64,000 nucleotides of DNA from Spirosoma oryzicola (GTDB lineage Bacteria; Bacteroidota; Bacteroidia; Cytophagales; Spirosomataceae), in NCBI RefSeq assembly GCF_021233055.1, contig NZ_CP089543.1, positions 62,001-126,000 on the forward strand, read 5' to 3'. Below the pieces are notes generated by a model. That model did not search any database. It was not told the DNA's origin and was given only the letters and a program-made list of their open reading frames with translations. A program made the position numbers and the translations under genes. Shown here in pieces: positions 51,866-61,592 of the stretch. Within the stretch, counting starts at the first letter, position 1; each line of letters begins with the position of its first letter.

Positions 51866-52762
51866 CTACAACGAATAATAGCTCTGGGCGACCGGTTTGT
51901 CAGGAAGAGGGGCATAAGACGTCATACTTTTCAGATCAATCTCAATGGTTTGAGCAATAGTCGTCATGGGTGTGTCGGTCGGTTTGTTTTCAAAGGGATC
52001 CTGCAATTGAATGGCACTCTTCTCAATGAGAATGAATGCGGATGAGAGTAGCGTGACCAAAGGTACGTCCAACAGATAATGAACAGGGTCCAGACAGAAA
52101 GGCAGAATCGTAGCAAACAAGTAAATGAATACCTGCATGTTAAACGTGTAGGTCCGGGGAAAAACCGTTTTTTTGATCCGTTCGCAGCGTCCCATAGAAT
52201 CGGTCAGGTTGTTGAGAGTCATGTTCAACTGGACCAGCTGATAATCGGTTATTCGTTGACAATCGTACAAGCCACGCAGGCTTAAACCTTGGACCAGCAG
52301 TAAGGCATTTGGTATATTGGTTGCCTGAGCCACGCGCTGACTATCCGCTACCGATAGAAACGCTTGCAACCGAGCTGTCACATCCTGACCCCGTAGGGAG
52401 TCACCCAACACGAAGCAGAAAGCACACTGGCGTTCCACAAAGGCGTGCAGCAGCTCGTCCCGGTCAGGCCCATTGGCAACAAATACCTGGAGTTGGCGAA
52501 TCAAGTTACGGCTATCGTTAACAAGGGCTCCCCAGGCAATCCGGGCCTCCCACCACCGATCGTAGGCCTGATTGGTACGAAAAGCCAGCAACAACGCAAT
52601 GCAGGTACCCAGGATGGCCGCAACGGCGATCGGAACAACCAAAACCCAGGAACTGAAAAGTTTAAGCAAAACAATGGCATTAGTAAACAAAAAGATGAGC
52701 AGGGCCTGAGGAAGGATACTGCGTATATAGAACGCGAATGAAATCTTGTGATTAAGCAGCAT
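51866..52762 (-). CDS. Bestrophin family anion channel-like protein
   Basis: 298 aa. The family signature is LLAFRTNQAYDRWWEARIAWGALVNDSRNLIRQ (residues about 60-92), with a late block LLDVPLVTLLSSAFILIEKSAIQLQDPFE. Four predicted helices. It is a pentameric channel-type protein in the inner membrane; bacterial members may carry sodium or chloride. It lies 144 bases downstream of the Na+/H+ antiporter gene, in keeping with ion homeostasis. Confidence 0.88.
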   Translation of the reverse strand: MLLNHKISFAFYIRSILPQALLIFLFTNAIVLLKLFSSWVLVVPIAVAAILGTCIALLLAFRTNQAYDRWWEARIAWGALVNDSRNLIRQLQVFVANGPDRDELLHAFVERQCAFCFVLGDSLRGQDVTARLQAFLSVADSQRVAQATNIPNALLLVQGLSLRGLYDCQRITDYQLVQLNMTLNNLTDSMGRCERIKKTVFPRTYTFNMQVFIYLFATILPFCLDPVHYLLDVPLVTLLSSAFILIEKSAIQLQDPFENKPTDTPMTTIAQTIEIDLKSMTSYAPLPDKPVAQSYYSL

Positions 52763-52906
52763 AAGTCTTTATTGACGGGTTTAAAGCGGTCAGAAGTAAT
52801 GCCTACCGCATGACGTTGAACATCCTAAGCAGATCTGCGTCCATTTTGGTATTAAGATGCTCAGCCCGCGATCGACTTATAAGCTTGTAATGGCGATTGG
52901 GTCTGC

Positions 52907-54535
52907 CTACTCCCCAGCGGCTTGCTCGGAGGCATCCAGCCGGGCCATTTCCAAATCGATCCGTCGTTCAGCCGTCCGTAAAACCTCATCACTAAAGCGT
53001 TTTTCGGTAGCCAGCTCCAGCAGAAGTGCCTGCTGGTATTCACCCAGGGCTCGTTCGGCAGTCCGCTGTTCATTCACCAACGCGTGGTCAGTTGCCAGTT
53101 CTGGCTCCGAGTTGGTCTGATACAGCGTGGCGTCCAATTCGTTCACCAAAACCCGGTACCGCCGGATAAGGGTTTGTCTCAACTCGCCCCGCAAGCGTAT
53201 CGGGAAGTCGTTCTCCAGGTACGTTAGTGACTGGCTGGCCAACAGGAACTCCAGCGCCTGATCCACCCGCGTCGGATCACTCTGTGGAGTTATACCTAGC
53301 AGCCGAATGAGCAAGGGTAAGGTCATTCCCTGCAAGACCAGCGTGACCAGAATGACCACGAACGACAAGAACAGTATCAGAGGTCTTTGGGGGAATAACT
53401 GGCCGGAGGGCAGCGTGAGGGGCAGGGCCAGGGCGGTAGCCAGCGAGATTACGCCCCGGGTTCCGGTCCAGGCCACAATGAGTACGTTCCGCCAGTCAAT
53501 GTCATTGGCTCGTTCGTCTGTGTCCGAACCCGATGTGATTGACCAGCCCAGCAGCCGGGGATAATAGGTGCTGAAAAACACCCATAAAATGCGGATGAGG
53601 ATGGTAACGACGCTAATTGTAACACTATACAGGACTAATTCTTCTGTCGTATACCCGCGTAAGTCCGCCACGATGGCCGGTAATTGCAGACCGATCAGGA
53701 TGAAGACTATACCTTCGAGCAGAAAAATAAGGGTGTCCCAGACGGCTCGGGATTCCAGGCGAGCCTGGGGTGAAAAGACTTCCGGTGCCCGGCGGGTAAT
53801 CAGCAGCCCCGCGCTGACGACGGCCAGAATGCCTGAGGTGTGTGCGTGTTCGGCGGCTAAGTAGGCTACGTAGGGGGCCAGTAAGATTAGACCCGTTTGC
53901 GTGGTGGAGCTATCAATTCGATGGAGCACCGTCGCCACCAGCCAGCCCAGCACACCGCCGATCAACAGGCCGCCCCCGGCGACCAGTAAAAATTGCAGAC
54001 TCGCTTCCCACAACACAAAATGGCCCGTCATTACGGCGGCCACGGCGTAGCGGTAGGCGATCAGAGCAGAGGCATCGTTGAGCAAGCTTTCGCCCTCCAG
54101 AATGGCAATGACACGTTTGTTGAGGCCCAGGCCTTTGATGATGCTGTTAGCCGCTACCGCATCCGGTGGCGAAACGATGGCGCCCAGCACGAAGGCCATC
54201 GGCCAGCTGAAGTGGGGAATAACGTAGTGAGCAGCCACAGCCACGGTACTGGCGGTAAAAAATACGAGTGTAACGGCTAAGGTGGTAATGGGTCGAATGG
54301 AGCGGGTAAACTCCTGCCAGGCTGTCTTGGAGGCAGCTTCATAGAGCAGTGGGGGCAGAAAAATGACTAAGGCTACGTTGGGGTCTAAGGCCAGATTGGG
54401 CAGAAACGGCATGAAACCAATCAGTACACCCGTGGCCACCAGCAAAACCGGATACGGCAGGATGATTTTATGGGCGATGGCCGACAGGCCAATTAAAATC
54501 GCCAGTATAAAGATAACCGTCTCAAAGTGGGCCAT
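52907..54535 (-). CDS. Na+/H+ antiporter, CPA1 family
   Basis: 542 aa. About twelve helices from residue 5 to 405, with conserved LVIFLPPLLYEAA, GAIVSPPDAVAAN, ILEGESLLNDASALIAYR and VVAWTGTRGVISLATALALP. The last 130 residues are a cytoplasmic, coiled-coil-like tail ending in DLEMARLDASEQAAGE. It exchanges sodium (or potassium) for protons across the inner membrane. Confidence 0.93.
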   Translation of the reverse strand: MAHFETVIFILAILIGLSAIAHKIILPYPVLLVATGVLIGFMPFLPNLALDPNVALVIFLPPLLYEAASKTAWQEFTRSIRPITTLAVTLVFFTASTVAVAAHYVIPHFSWPMAFVLGAIVSPPDAVAANSIIKGLGLNKRVIAILEGESLLNDASALIAYRYAVAAVMTGHFVLWEASLQFLLVAGGGLLIGGVLGWLVATVLHRIDSSTTQTGLILLAPYVAYLAAEHAHTSGILAVVSAGLLITRRAPEVFSPQARLESRAVWDTLIFLLEGIVFILIGLQLPAIVADLRGYTTEELVLYSVTISVVTILIRILWVFFSTYYPRLLGWSITSGSDTDERANDIDWRNVLIVAWTGTRGVISLATALALPLTLPSGQLFPQRPLILFLSFVVILVTLVLQGMTLPLLIRLLGITPQSDPTRVDQALEFLLASQSLTYLENDFPIRLRGELRQTLIRRYRVLVNELDATLYQTNSEPELATDHALVNEQRTAERALGEYQQALLLELATEKRFSDEVLRTAERRIDLEMARLDASEQAAGE

Positions 54536-54580
54536 ACATTGCCGGTTTATTTGATGAAAACAGACGTCCCGCTCGCTGCA

Positions 54581-55651
54581 TTAAAATTGATAAACGACGG
54601 CGTTACTATTCATGCCCGCTCCCACCGAGGCTAACACCACGGTATCACCGGCTTCGATCCGTTGATTAGCGAGCTGGCCCCGTTGAACCAAATCGAGAAG
54701 GGTCGGAATAGTAGCCACTGAACTATTACCCAGCCAAGAGATCGTCATGGGCATCAACGCTAAGTCTGGACTTTCCTGACCGTATAGCTTGAAGAGCCGT
54801 TCCAGAATAGCAACATTCATTTTGTGATTCGCCTGATGGATCAGAATCTTTTTGACTGCTGAAATGCTTATACCTGCTTTATCCAATGCGGTTTTAATGA
54901 CGAGTGGAACGTGCAGTAAAGCAAATTCGTAGAGCTTTCGCCCATTCATCTTCATGAACCGATCAGCAGGCTCGCTTTGGTCTGGATCGTAGGCGTTACC
55001 CATCTTCAGGAGGTCAGCGTGTTCATATGCGTGCGTCTGAGTATGGTGGGATAGTATACCCGTTACACCCTTGGGGCTGGCTTCCAGAATAATGGCCCCG
55101 CTGCCATCACTAAACAACAACGAATCCCGGTCCGAAGGATCGATCACCCGTGACAACGTTTCGGTACCGATGATGAGGCAGCGCTGGGCGTCTCCCGAGC
55201 GAATGTAGTAGTTCGCTTGAATAACTCCTTCCAGCCAGCCTGGACATCCAAAGGCCAGATCATAGGCTACGCAATGAGAGTTTTTTATGGCTAGGCCTGC
55301 TTTAATGCGAGAAGCCAGGGAGGGCACCAGATCGACCCGGTTCGTTTGATGCGCGACATCGCCAAAGTTGTGGGCTACGATCAGGTAATCCAGCGTTTCG
55401 GGATCAAAACCCGCGCTTGTCAGGGCCTGCCCAGCGGCCAGTAAACCCAGATCGGAGGCTTTCTGATCCGGGCGGGCGTAGCGCCGTTTCTGGATACCGC
55501 TAATGGCTTCAAATCGGTCTAGAATCACGGCCTTATCGGTGGTAATGGCTATTCCTGCGGGGGTAAAGAACTGGGTCGCTAAGAAATCCTGATTTCGAAC
55601 AAGGGTATCCGGAATGCAACTACCCGTTGCCGCAATGACTGAGCGAATCAT
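54581..55651 (-). CDS. 3-oxoacyl-ACP synthase III-like enzyme (FabH family)
   Basis: 356 aa thiolase fold. The catalytic triad is C136 (LAFGCPGWLEG), H272 (KKILIHQANHKMN) and N309 (SWLGNSSVATIP). The C-terminal GDTVVLASVGAGMNSNAVVYQF is typical. It condenses an acyl-CoA with malonyl-ACP, either to start fatty acid synthesis or to make a specialised product; as a lone gene it may be the latter. Not adjacent to other fab genes. Confidence 0.88.
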   Translation of the reverse strand: MIRSVIAATGSCIPDTLVRNQDFLATQFFTPAGIAITTDKAVILDRFEAISGIQKRRYARPDQKASDLGLLAAGQALTSAGFDPETLDYLIVAHNFGDVAHQTNRVDLVPSLASRIKAGLAIKNSHCVAYDLAFGCPGWLEGVIQANYYIRSGDAQRCLIIGTETLSRVIDPSDRDSLLFSDGSGAIILEASPKGVTGILSHHTQTHAYEHADLLKMGNAYDPDQSEPADRFMKMNGRKLYEFALLHVPLVIKTALDKAGISISAVKKILIHQANHKMNVAILERLFKLYGQESPDLALMPMTISWLGNSSVATIPTLLDLVQRGQLANQRIEAGDTVVLASVGAGMNSNAVVYQF

Positions 55652-56437
55652 AGTTTTGAATGCTTAAGCGATGGTGTGTGGTATCGACCGAACGAAGCAG
55701 GTGCTCTCAACGCGTACTATGCTTCCTTACATATCTGGCCAATTCGTTCGTTGCCTGAGTGGGTTGGCAAATGACAATTTGAAGCTAGGCACTGGCTTTT
55801 CAAAGGACCTTATTCCGTGTTGATGAACTAGATTTGGGTACGCTCCTAAGATTCGCTGATTGGTCGACCTGGGCACAGGAGATACTAATCATTCAAAATG
55901 GAATCTAATCCGGCCACCTAACATGAATTGATCGCAAGTGTGATAAGAGTCAGATCAGCATTACTGGTTTTCTTTTAATTAGTAAACGCTTAACACAGTC
56001 AGCAACCGCTAATTCGATAGACGGAAGCTAATTTTCACAAAAAACAAACCTATTTGACTACAAGACGCTTTATTCTGGTTATTTTAATGAGGTAACGGCT
56101 TCCTTGGTTGGATGCATCACCAATCATAGCGGAGCCCCGACTCGTGCCACTTATTACTTGATGATCGCGTCAACAAGGATCGGGCGTAGCCAAAATGAAT
56201 GACTGAGCAGTAAACCTTCACTGGATAGTGAATTCCATTTGCGTACACTCAGCAATTCGGTAGGTTGACCATTCTCTCCTAAACCGATAACAGACTTGTA
56301 CCACTACATCACTTTTGGCCTATTCCGAAAAGCAACAAGCTAATACGCTTTTGTTATGTATGTGTAGAAGCTTACGAAGGCTGCCTGGAGTTATAGGTTT
56401 CCTTTTTTCGTTCAACACCAACTTTTAACACAAGTCG
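55652..56437. other. Long intergenic region, divergent
   Basis: This 786-base gap separates the KAS III gene and the transaldolase. It is AT-rich. A fragment resembling the repeat core in reverse (CTTAGGAGCG on the minus strand near 55841-55852) is too short to call. No RNA gene or mobile element seen. Confidence 0.4.
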
Positions 56438-57539
56438 ATTAACCCAGTCAAACAAGTGCACGAACTCGGTCAGAGCATCTGGCTGGACTTTATCGACCGG
56501 CCCCTGATGAACTCCGGCCAACTGCAACGGCTCATCGAGAAGGATGGCATTCGGGGTATCATCTCTAATCCGGCCATCTTTGAGAAAGCGATCAGCAGTA
56601 GTCAGGACTATGATGGAGACATCCGAGAACTGACCAAAGAGGGTCTCTCGAACGAAGCAATATTTTACCGGGTTGCCGTAGCCGATATTCAACAAGCCGC
56701 TGATCTATTTTTGCCCGTCTACGAAGACAAAGTGAGCGGAGCCGACGGCTTCGTCAGCCTGGAAGTTTCCCCCCGCCTTGCCCTGGATACCGACAAGACC
56801 CTGGAGCAGGCCCGCGAGCTATGGCAAGCCGTCAACCGGCCCAACGTGATGATTAAGATACCGGGCACTCAGCCTTGTTTGCCCGCCATTCGGCAGGCCA
56901 TTGCCGAAGGCATCAATATTAACGTCACCTTACTATTTAGCCTGGATCGCTACGCAGCTGTGGCCGAGGCTTACATCGCAGGGCTTGAAGACCGCTTAGC
57001 CGCTGGTCATCCTATTGATCAATTGGCATCGGTGGCCAGCTTTTTCATCAGTCGCATTGACACCCTCGTCGATCCGGTACTCGCCGAACGGGGTTTGAAC
57101 GAATTAAAGGGAGAAACAGCCATTGCCCTGGCCAAACAGGCCTATGCCCTCTACGGTCGCCTGTTTGAGAGTGAACGCTTCCGTAAGCTAGCGTCCCTAG
57201 GGGCTACACCTCAGCGGTTACTGTGGGAGAGTACGGGGGGTGAAAGATCCCGATTTTTCACCCGTCAAATACGTGGAGGCCCTCATCGGCCCTAAAACAG
57301 TGAATACCGTGCCGATGGATACGTTGCAGGCCTACCGTGAACAGGGAAAGCCATCTGTTCGTTTATCCAGCCACTATTCAGAAGCCCTTCAAATGCTGGA
57401 ACAAGTGCAGCGGGCGGGTGTGGATCTGAACACAGTTGCTGAGCAACTGGAAAAGGAAGGGATCGCTAAGTTTAATCAACCGTATGACAAGCTTCTGAAA
57501 GCGATCGATACACAAAAGTATGCCTTGAGGGACGGCTAA
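56438..57539 (+). pseudogene. tal: Transaldolase, broken by one extra G
   Basis: The first frame begins with the family N-terminus (NPVKQVHELGQSIWLDFIDRP), contains the Schiff-base lysine in VMIKIPGT and LASVASFFISRIDTLVD, and reaches RLLWESTGG. Then the frame breaks; the second frame starts KDPDFSPVKYVEALIGP and continues to the end. Deleting one G from the six-G run at 57235-57240 joins them as STGVKDPD. Two other points: the codon aligned with the usual initiator is ATT (56438), with the first standard start being GTG at 56456. Transaldolase moves dihydroxyacetone units between sugars in the pentose phosphate pathway. Intact, it would be about 366 aa. Confidence 0.88.
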
Positions 57540-57943
57540 GTATAAATACTGGTGAACTCGCATCAATTGTCCTTCATCAATAATATAGTACGAAAAGCTG
57601 ATCAGGAGGATGATCTTATAACGGGACACTGGCTATTGTCTATGGATTATTTGCATAAATGCTGACGTAGGAGCTTTAGCTAAAGTATTTCGGCCAGGGA
57701 TGCGCAATCTATTACAGCGGCTTATTTATCAACAATAACAAATACATGAAGCGAAATTCTGCCGAGATCATACCCGATAGAAAAACTGGATCGGTTATGC
57801 CAAGTAGGGATTGCTATTATATACCTATGGTTTGTTAAGAATACCAGTCGGCACTGCCTGTAAAAAAGCGTTGTATGTTCACCGCCAACTTCTGCGCGGT
57901 TAGCGGACGTATATGTATTATCGTTAGAAAATCTATTAGCCGC
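57540..57943. other. Intergenic region at the left edge of the small-protein tract
   Basis: This 404-base gap lies between the transaldolase and the A1 gene, which converge. The minus-strand frame at 57378-57629 is a transaldolase shadow. No convincing coding or structural signal seen. Confidence 0.4.
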
Positions 57944-58453
57944 TTAATTAGAATCAGGTAAAAAAAGCAGGTATTGTCCGGCTTCCAGGTAAGCGCGCAT
58001 TAAATGCCGGTAGAAATAAATTCTGTCCTGACCGATGAAAAAAGCCCGCTCGTTCGGGTAAGGGCAGATAAAGAACAAGCCATTGGCAAAGTGGCCCGAG
58101 CCAACTCCGTTGACGCAGTTGAGAAGAGGAGAGATAAACGTTAAGTGCTGCTGGTCGGGAGATAGCGGTTCTACGACGTGGGCAGAATTTCGCATGACAT
58201 CCAGCAGACTGGTAATGTCTTGGTGTTGATTCGGAGTACCCACCTCATCGGTAAAACAAATGCGCTTACCCCTCAACTCAGCCTGCCGAACCAAATCGCT
58301 TACCCCCCGGATCAACTCGATCCAACCGATCTGGCTCTGGTGCGTAAAGGGCACTGAAGGTTGAAACAGCTTGGATTGGAACAATCGAGCCATAACTTCC
58401 AGATGAGCGATTAATTGCGGCTCCGTCCACACAGCACTCGGGTACTTGATCAT
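57944..58453 (-). CDS. Family A small protein, member A1
   Basis: 169 aa, not recognised. The ATG at 58453 gives MIKYPSAVWTEPQLIAHLE, where the related copy A3 begins similarly; an upstream ATG at 58495 reads through the conserved leader. Conserved blocks shared with A2 and A3: WIELIRGVSDLV, GKRICFTDEVG, QDITSLLDVM, GHFANGLFF, NERAFFIGQDRIYFYRHLMRAYLEAG. No signal peptide or membrane helix. It is probably a soluble alpha/beta protein. The end LLFLPDSN is well formed, so this copy seems intact. See findings for the family. Confidence 0.7.
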   Translation of the reverse strand: MIKYPSAVWTEPQLIAHLEVMARLFQSKLFQPSVPFTHQSQIGWIELIRGVSDLVRQAELRGKRICFTDEVGTPNQHQDITSLLDVMRNSAHVVEPLSPDQQHLTFISPLLNCVNGVGSGHFANGLFFICPYPNERAFFIGQDRIYFYRHLMRAYLEAGQYLLFLPDSN

Positions 58454-58460
58454 GTGAGAA

Positions 58461-58501
58461 CGACATTTAACTGCCGGTAAGCACGCACGCAGCAAAGCTG
58501 T
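58461..58501 (-). repeat. Conserved leader of family A (A1 copy)
   Basis: 41 bases immediately upstream of A1 are 39/41 identical to 63854-63894 upstream of A3. The block contains CTGCCGGTAAGCACGCACGC (+ strand). The ATGTCG at the inner edge may be the ancestral start. Confidence 0.65.
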
Positions 58502-58707
58502 CAGGCGGTGAACAAAGGAATTTTAGAAATGATTACATGGAAAGAAAGTTATCTGCCAGAAGTAACTAGAGTACGTTCTCTATAAGACTAGATGACCCGC
58601 TTATAGACTCATCACCCGCCTGAGTTGCCAGCTACTAGCTTCGCGGAGCTATCAAAAATAAATAAAGCGTTTTGGTATCAGATGTGTTTTACTCAAAACC
58701 CAATCGC

Positions 58708-58857
58708 ATGGCTCATCAGGAAAAGAAAAACAAAAACGTAAAGAAAGCGGCTACGAAACCCGCTAAGATAGCTGGTCAGGTTGTGTTGCCTAAATACGCT
58801 CGCAACGAAACCGTGATAACGGCGCCCACTGTGTCGCCCAAAGCCAAGAAGGGTTAA
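58708..58857 (+). CDS. Small lysine-rich protein
   Basis: 49 aa, MAHQEKKNKNVKKAATKPAK continuing to a stop after SPKAKKG. It is very basic (about a quarter lysine) and probably binds nucleic acid or is unstructured. The ATG at 58708 is preferred over the in-frame start at 58672. Not recognised; it is intact and follows the style of small DNA- or RNA-associated proteins of this phylum. Confidence 0.45.
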   Translation: MAHQEKKNKNVKKAATKPAKIAGQVVLPKYARNETVITAPTVSPKAKKG

Positions 58858-58999
58858 AATGAGCCAGTTAAGTAGTTGGCCGCTGTCCAAATCGAGATAT
58901 CGATGACACGGTGTGATGTTGTTTGTACAGGCAGTCTCCTGCTGAAACCCATCGAAAAGCTGTCCCGCCCCAAGATTACTTTACTAAACTGATTTTTTT

Positions 59000-59206
59000 A
59001 TGGCTACAAACACGTTGATCGTTGTGACAGGCTACAGTTCGATTTCTCCCAAGCCTTTTCGTAAAGCGTATCTAAACAATAGTGAGGAAATGGCCCGACA
59101 GCGCTTCGTTCAGCAGCACCCGGGCGTTCGGGATGTTAGCGTGGCACTTATAGCCTTTGAGGACGAATTAACTATCCGCTCCAATGGCGACGTTGTCGCG
59201 TATTGA
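59000..59206 (+). CDS. Small hypothetical protein, 68 aa
   Basis: Starts MATNTLIVVTGYSSISPKPF and ends RSNGDVVAY. It has a beta/alpha/beta-like pattern (TLIVVTGY, EEMARQRFVQQHPGV, VSVALIAFEDEL). No signal. Not recognised, but the composition is protein-like and the start is good. A weak hairpin AGCTCG...CGAGCT lies at 59218-59245 downstream. Confidence 0.5.
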   Translation: MATNTLIVVTGYSSISPKPFRKAYLNNSEEMARQRFVQQHPGVRDVSVALIAFEDELTIRSNGDVVAY

Positions 59207-59420
59207 TCATTAAGGTCAGCTCGTTCTTTTTATCCCTGACGAGCTTTAGTGAACTTAATAAGCGAAGGATACGCCTAACGATACCCAGCACTCCATTATG
59301 TCAGAGAAATGACGATGCTATACCAGTCTATTTTGGTATAAATAATCCGACAGACTGAGAAATCGGTTGATCTGATTGGGCCACTTCTCAATTATTCGCA
59401 AGATCTTATTCCTTATCAGT

Positions 59421-59633
59421 ATGACGATTATCTTTCAGTATCTGTTTACCCAGACCAGTAATGGCTTTGTTTGCCGCGTCCCACTTCGCATTTTAGACGG
59501 ACCCGTACTGGGTAAAGGAATCGTCCCTACTACGGGTGAAGCCGGAGGTATTAATCTACAGGACTGGATTGGAAGAAATCTGCACGTGACCATAGAGTCG
59601 GGTGTCCACACGATTAGGGGTTTGGCAGGCTAG
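59421..59633 (+). CDS. Family B small protein, member B1
   Basis: 70 aa from the ATG at 59421 (MTIIFQYLFTQTSNGFVCRV). The C-terminus GINLQDWIGRNLHVTI...IRGLAG matches B2 (62557-62790; DPVSWQGKDLLVDI...IRGLAVA), and the starts are also similar. It looks like a small beta-rich protein. The longer frame from 59376 adds 15 residues with no B2 counterpart. Confidence 0.55.
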   Translation: MTIIFQYLFTQTSNGFVCRVPLRILDGPVLGKGIVPTTGEAGGINLQDWIGRNLHVTIESGVHTIRGLAG

Positions 59634-59743
59634 TGCCGCATGGGTTCCCTTAGCCCTACGCATGGAGTCAGAAAACCGGCTCTGTACGTTGGCTTAGGGC
59701 TACAAGATGCCCAGTTCAACTCATTTCCCCGATTATACTGTGT

Positions 59744-60178
59744 ATGAAAAAATGGCTCAAGGTTTCACTGTATAGTCTGGGCAGTTTGGTAGGAGTGATT
59801 CTGATTGGGCAAATCAACTCTACAGATGATTATATTAAAACGACCCTTCTAGAGAAACAACAAAAAGCAGTCGTATCGAAAAATGCTGAGCCCAACACCC
59901 AGCGGGATTTAGTGATCAATACGTTTCGATGGCAGAAAAGCGAACAGGATTCAACCGGCTATCATTGGTTCACGGTTCATAATACCTCAAAGCGGCACAG
60001 CTATACAACGATACCCGTCCGATTTAGCTATTATTCAGACGCAGGCGAAGAAGTAGGTTATGTAGATAAAGTAATTGACAAAGCCATAAAAATAGGAGAA
60101 ACCGTGCAAGTGGATAAAATAGAAACAGCCTTACCCGATCAACATACGGATGGTGCCGACATGGAAATCACGAAGTAA
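59744..60178 (+). CDS. Membrane-anchored hypothetical protein, 144 aa
   Basis: MKKWLKVSLYSLGSLVGVILIG is an N-terminal membrane anchor. The rest is a beta-rich periplasmic domain with INTFRWQKSEQDSTGYHWFTVHN and IPVRFSYYSDAGEEVGY followed by VQVDKIETALP, the style of FxLYD-type domains. Probably attached to the inner membrane. Not recognised further. Confidence 0.55.
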   Translation: MKKWLKVSLYSLGSLVGVILIGQINSTDDYIKTTLLEKQQKAVVSKNAEPNTQRDLVINTFRWQKSEQDSTGYHWFTVHNTSKRHSYTTIPVRFSYYSDAGEEVGYVDKVIDKAIKIGETVQVDKIETALPDQHTDGADMEITK

Positions 60179-60230
60179 ACGCCCCTGAGGATAAGTCACA
60201 GACTATTCGTTGTACCGCTTCCTGCAAGAT

Positions 60231-60587
60231 CTAGGCTAAAATGACCCAATTTGCCGTGATACGGCTTTGAATCGCTACCGACTTGGCAAACGGTAAATGT
60301 CCTTTAGGAGCTAACAAGTACAGCTCCCCACCACTGAGTAAAGCCAATTGACTCAGCAGTTTAAGCTTGGAGAGCAACTCATCCACAGGACTGGTTTTGA
60401 GAATCACTTCAAAGTAAGACTTCTGCTCAAATTGCTTCCCCGTTACATCCGGAATAAACGATAGTCCATCCTGCTGGCGACCGTAGCCACCCGGCGTTGG
60501 GTAGCCATCTGCATTAGCCATGATATCAATGAAACCGTGTGCTTTGGCCCAGTTAGCGGCCTGCTGAATATACGTTTGTTTTCTCAT
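60231..60587 (-). CDS. Family C small protein, weakly nuclease-like
   Basis: 118 aa. The order IPDVTG (P46-D47) followed by SYFEVILKT (E60, K64) and a helix-strand-helix tail LSKLKLLSQLALLSGGELYLLAPKGH recalls the topology of PD-(D/E)XK nucleases, although the spacing between E and K is not canonical. So it may be an inactive or divergent relative. It lies 41 bases downstream of A2 on the same strand (A2-C operon). Confidence 0.55.
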   Translation of the reverse strand: MRKQTYIQQAANWAKAHGFIDIMANADGYPTPGGYGRQQDGLSFIPDVTGKQFEQKSYFEVILKTSPVDELLSKLKLLSQLALLSGGELYLLAPKGHLPFAKSVAIQSRITANWVILA

Positions 60588-60628
60588 GATCCGGATTGAT
60601 GGGTAAATAAGTGATATACCACAGCCGT

Positions 60629-61099
60629 CTAAAGCCGTTGCTCGTGAGCGTATTCCACTTCAGAAACGGCCCGTCGAATTTGCCGGTTGAGATAAACCCG
60701 CTGGTCATCGATAAAAAAAGCCAGTTCGTTGTTGAATTCAGCCGTAAAAAATGAGCCATTGGCAAAATAGCCCCAGCCCTGATTGGCGTATCGGTTTAAG
60801 CGATTGGTGGTAAGCTGACCGGGCTTATCGGTAGCTAACTCGGGTAATCGGTCATACATCCAGGTGATCAGGGAAGTGATGTCCTGTATTTTTCCGGTTA
60901 CGCCCACGCCTTCCAGAAAATCAACTCGTTTACCCGCCTGGTTAGCTAGCTTCAGTAGGCCATGAACCGACGTGATGAGTTGGATAAATTCTGACTTCCA
61001 GGGGGCGTCTTCCAATGCGTTTAAGCGGAAAGCGGGGGAATCCAGGGTGGCGTGTGCCGCTGTTAAGTACTTGTTAAACTCAGTATTAGTAACCTGCAT
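60629..61099 (-). CDS. Family A small protein, member A2
   Basis: 156 aa, MQVTNTEFNKYLTAAHATLD onwards. It shares the family A blocks: FIQLITSVHGLL, GKRVDFLEGVG, QDITSLITWM, GYFANGSFF, NELAFFIDDQRVYLNRQIRRA. It is the most diverged of the three copies, and is intact. It is the first gene of a probable operon with family C. Confidence 0.7.
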   Translation of the reverse strand: MQVTNTEFNKYLTAAHATLDSPAFRLNALEDAPWKSEFIQLITSVHGLLKLANQAGKRVDFLEGVGVTGKIQDITSLITWMYDRLPELATDKPGQLTTNRLNRYANQGWGYFANGSFFTAEFNNELAFFIDDQRVYLNRQIRRAVSEVEYAHEQRL

Positions 61100-61150
61100 C
61101 GTTTTTTGGATTCTAGTATTGGGTCAGACTGGGTCATAGGAAAAAATTTC

Positions 61151-61336
61151 TCAAATCATCACCGATGAGGTACTGTCTGAGAAGCGAAGCGTCTTTAGCA
61201 ACCAACGAATTTTCTGGCTGCAATCGGTCAGCATCTGGTCTAAGGTCATGTAAAACTGGCGATAGGTTGGCTCGGTTTCTGGGACCGCATTGATCCGTAA
61301 GCTCACCAGATACCTGTCTGTTTTAATGGGATCCAA
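61151..61336 (-). CDS. Small hypothetical protein, 61 aa
   Basis: MDPIKTDRYLVSLRINAVPE then ETEPTYRQFYMTLDQML. It lies 51 bases upstream of A2 on the same strand and may belong to the A2-C unit. Not recognised; short, but the composition and start look real. Confidence 0.4.
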   Translation of the reverse strand: MDPIKTDRYLVSLRINAVPETEPTYRQFYMTLDQMLTDCSQKIRWLLKTLRFSDSTSSVMI

Positions 61337-61421
61337 TTGCGCTCACACCAGGTTACTTCGTTGAAGCAAACAGGATAATTTGCAGATCCGTCAGCCTGAG
61401 GGGTTTTGCGAGCAGAAACGA

Positions 61422-61592
61422 CTAAAGACTAAACTGAGGAATCAGGTCTTGCCGCTTGGCCGCCTGCTCAGTCGTTAAATACAGTACCGTACGGGCTAGA
61501 CCTTGTACCAGATACGGTTTCTTACTCGCTTCGAGGATTTGACGGGCGGCTTGCTGCCGTTCTTTCGCCGTCAATTTTGGGGCATCTTTCAT
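61422..61592 (-). CDS. Small hypothetical protein, 56 aa
   Basis: The ATG at 61592 opens MKDAPKLTAKERQQAARQIL and ends KRQDLIPQFSL at 61422. It is charged and helical, with an amphipathic AARQIL-EASKK pattern. It is 85 bases upstream of the 61151-61336 gene on the same strand. Not recognised. Confidence 0.5.
   Translation of the reverse strand: MKDAPKLTAKERQQAARQILEASKKPYLVQGLARTVLYLTTEQAAKRQDLIPQFSL

Noticed and set aside
55841..55852. CTTAGGAGCG on the minus strand, a possible further copy of the dispersed repeat
   Set aside because: Only ten bases match and there is no arm pairing, so chance is likely.
60231..60587. Family C as an active PD-(D/E)XK nuclease
   Set aside because: The acidic and lysine residues are present but their spacing (E-V-I-L-K) does not match the usual E-x-K, so an active nuclease is not supported.
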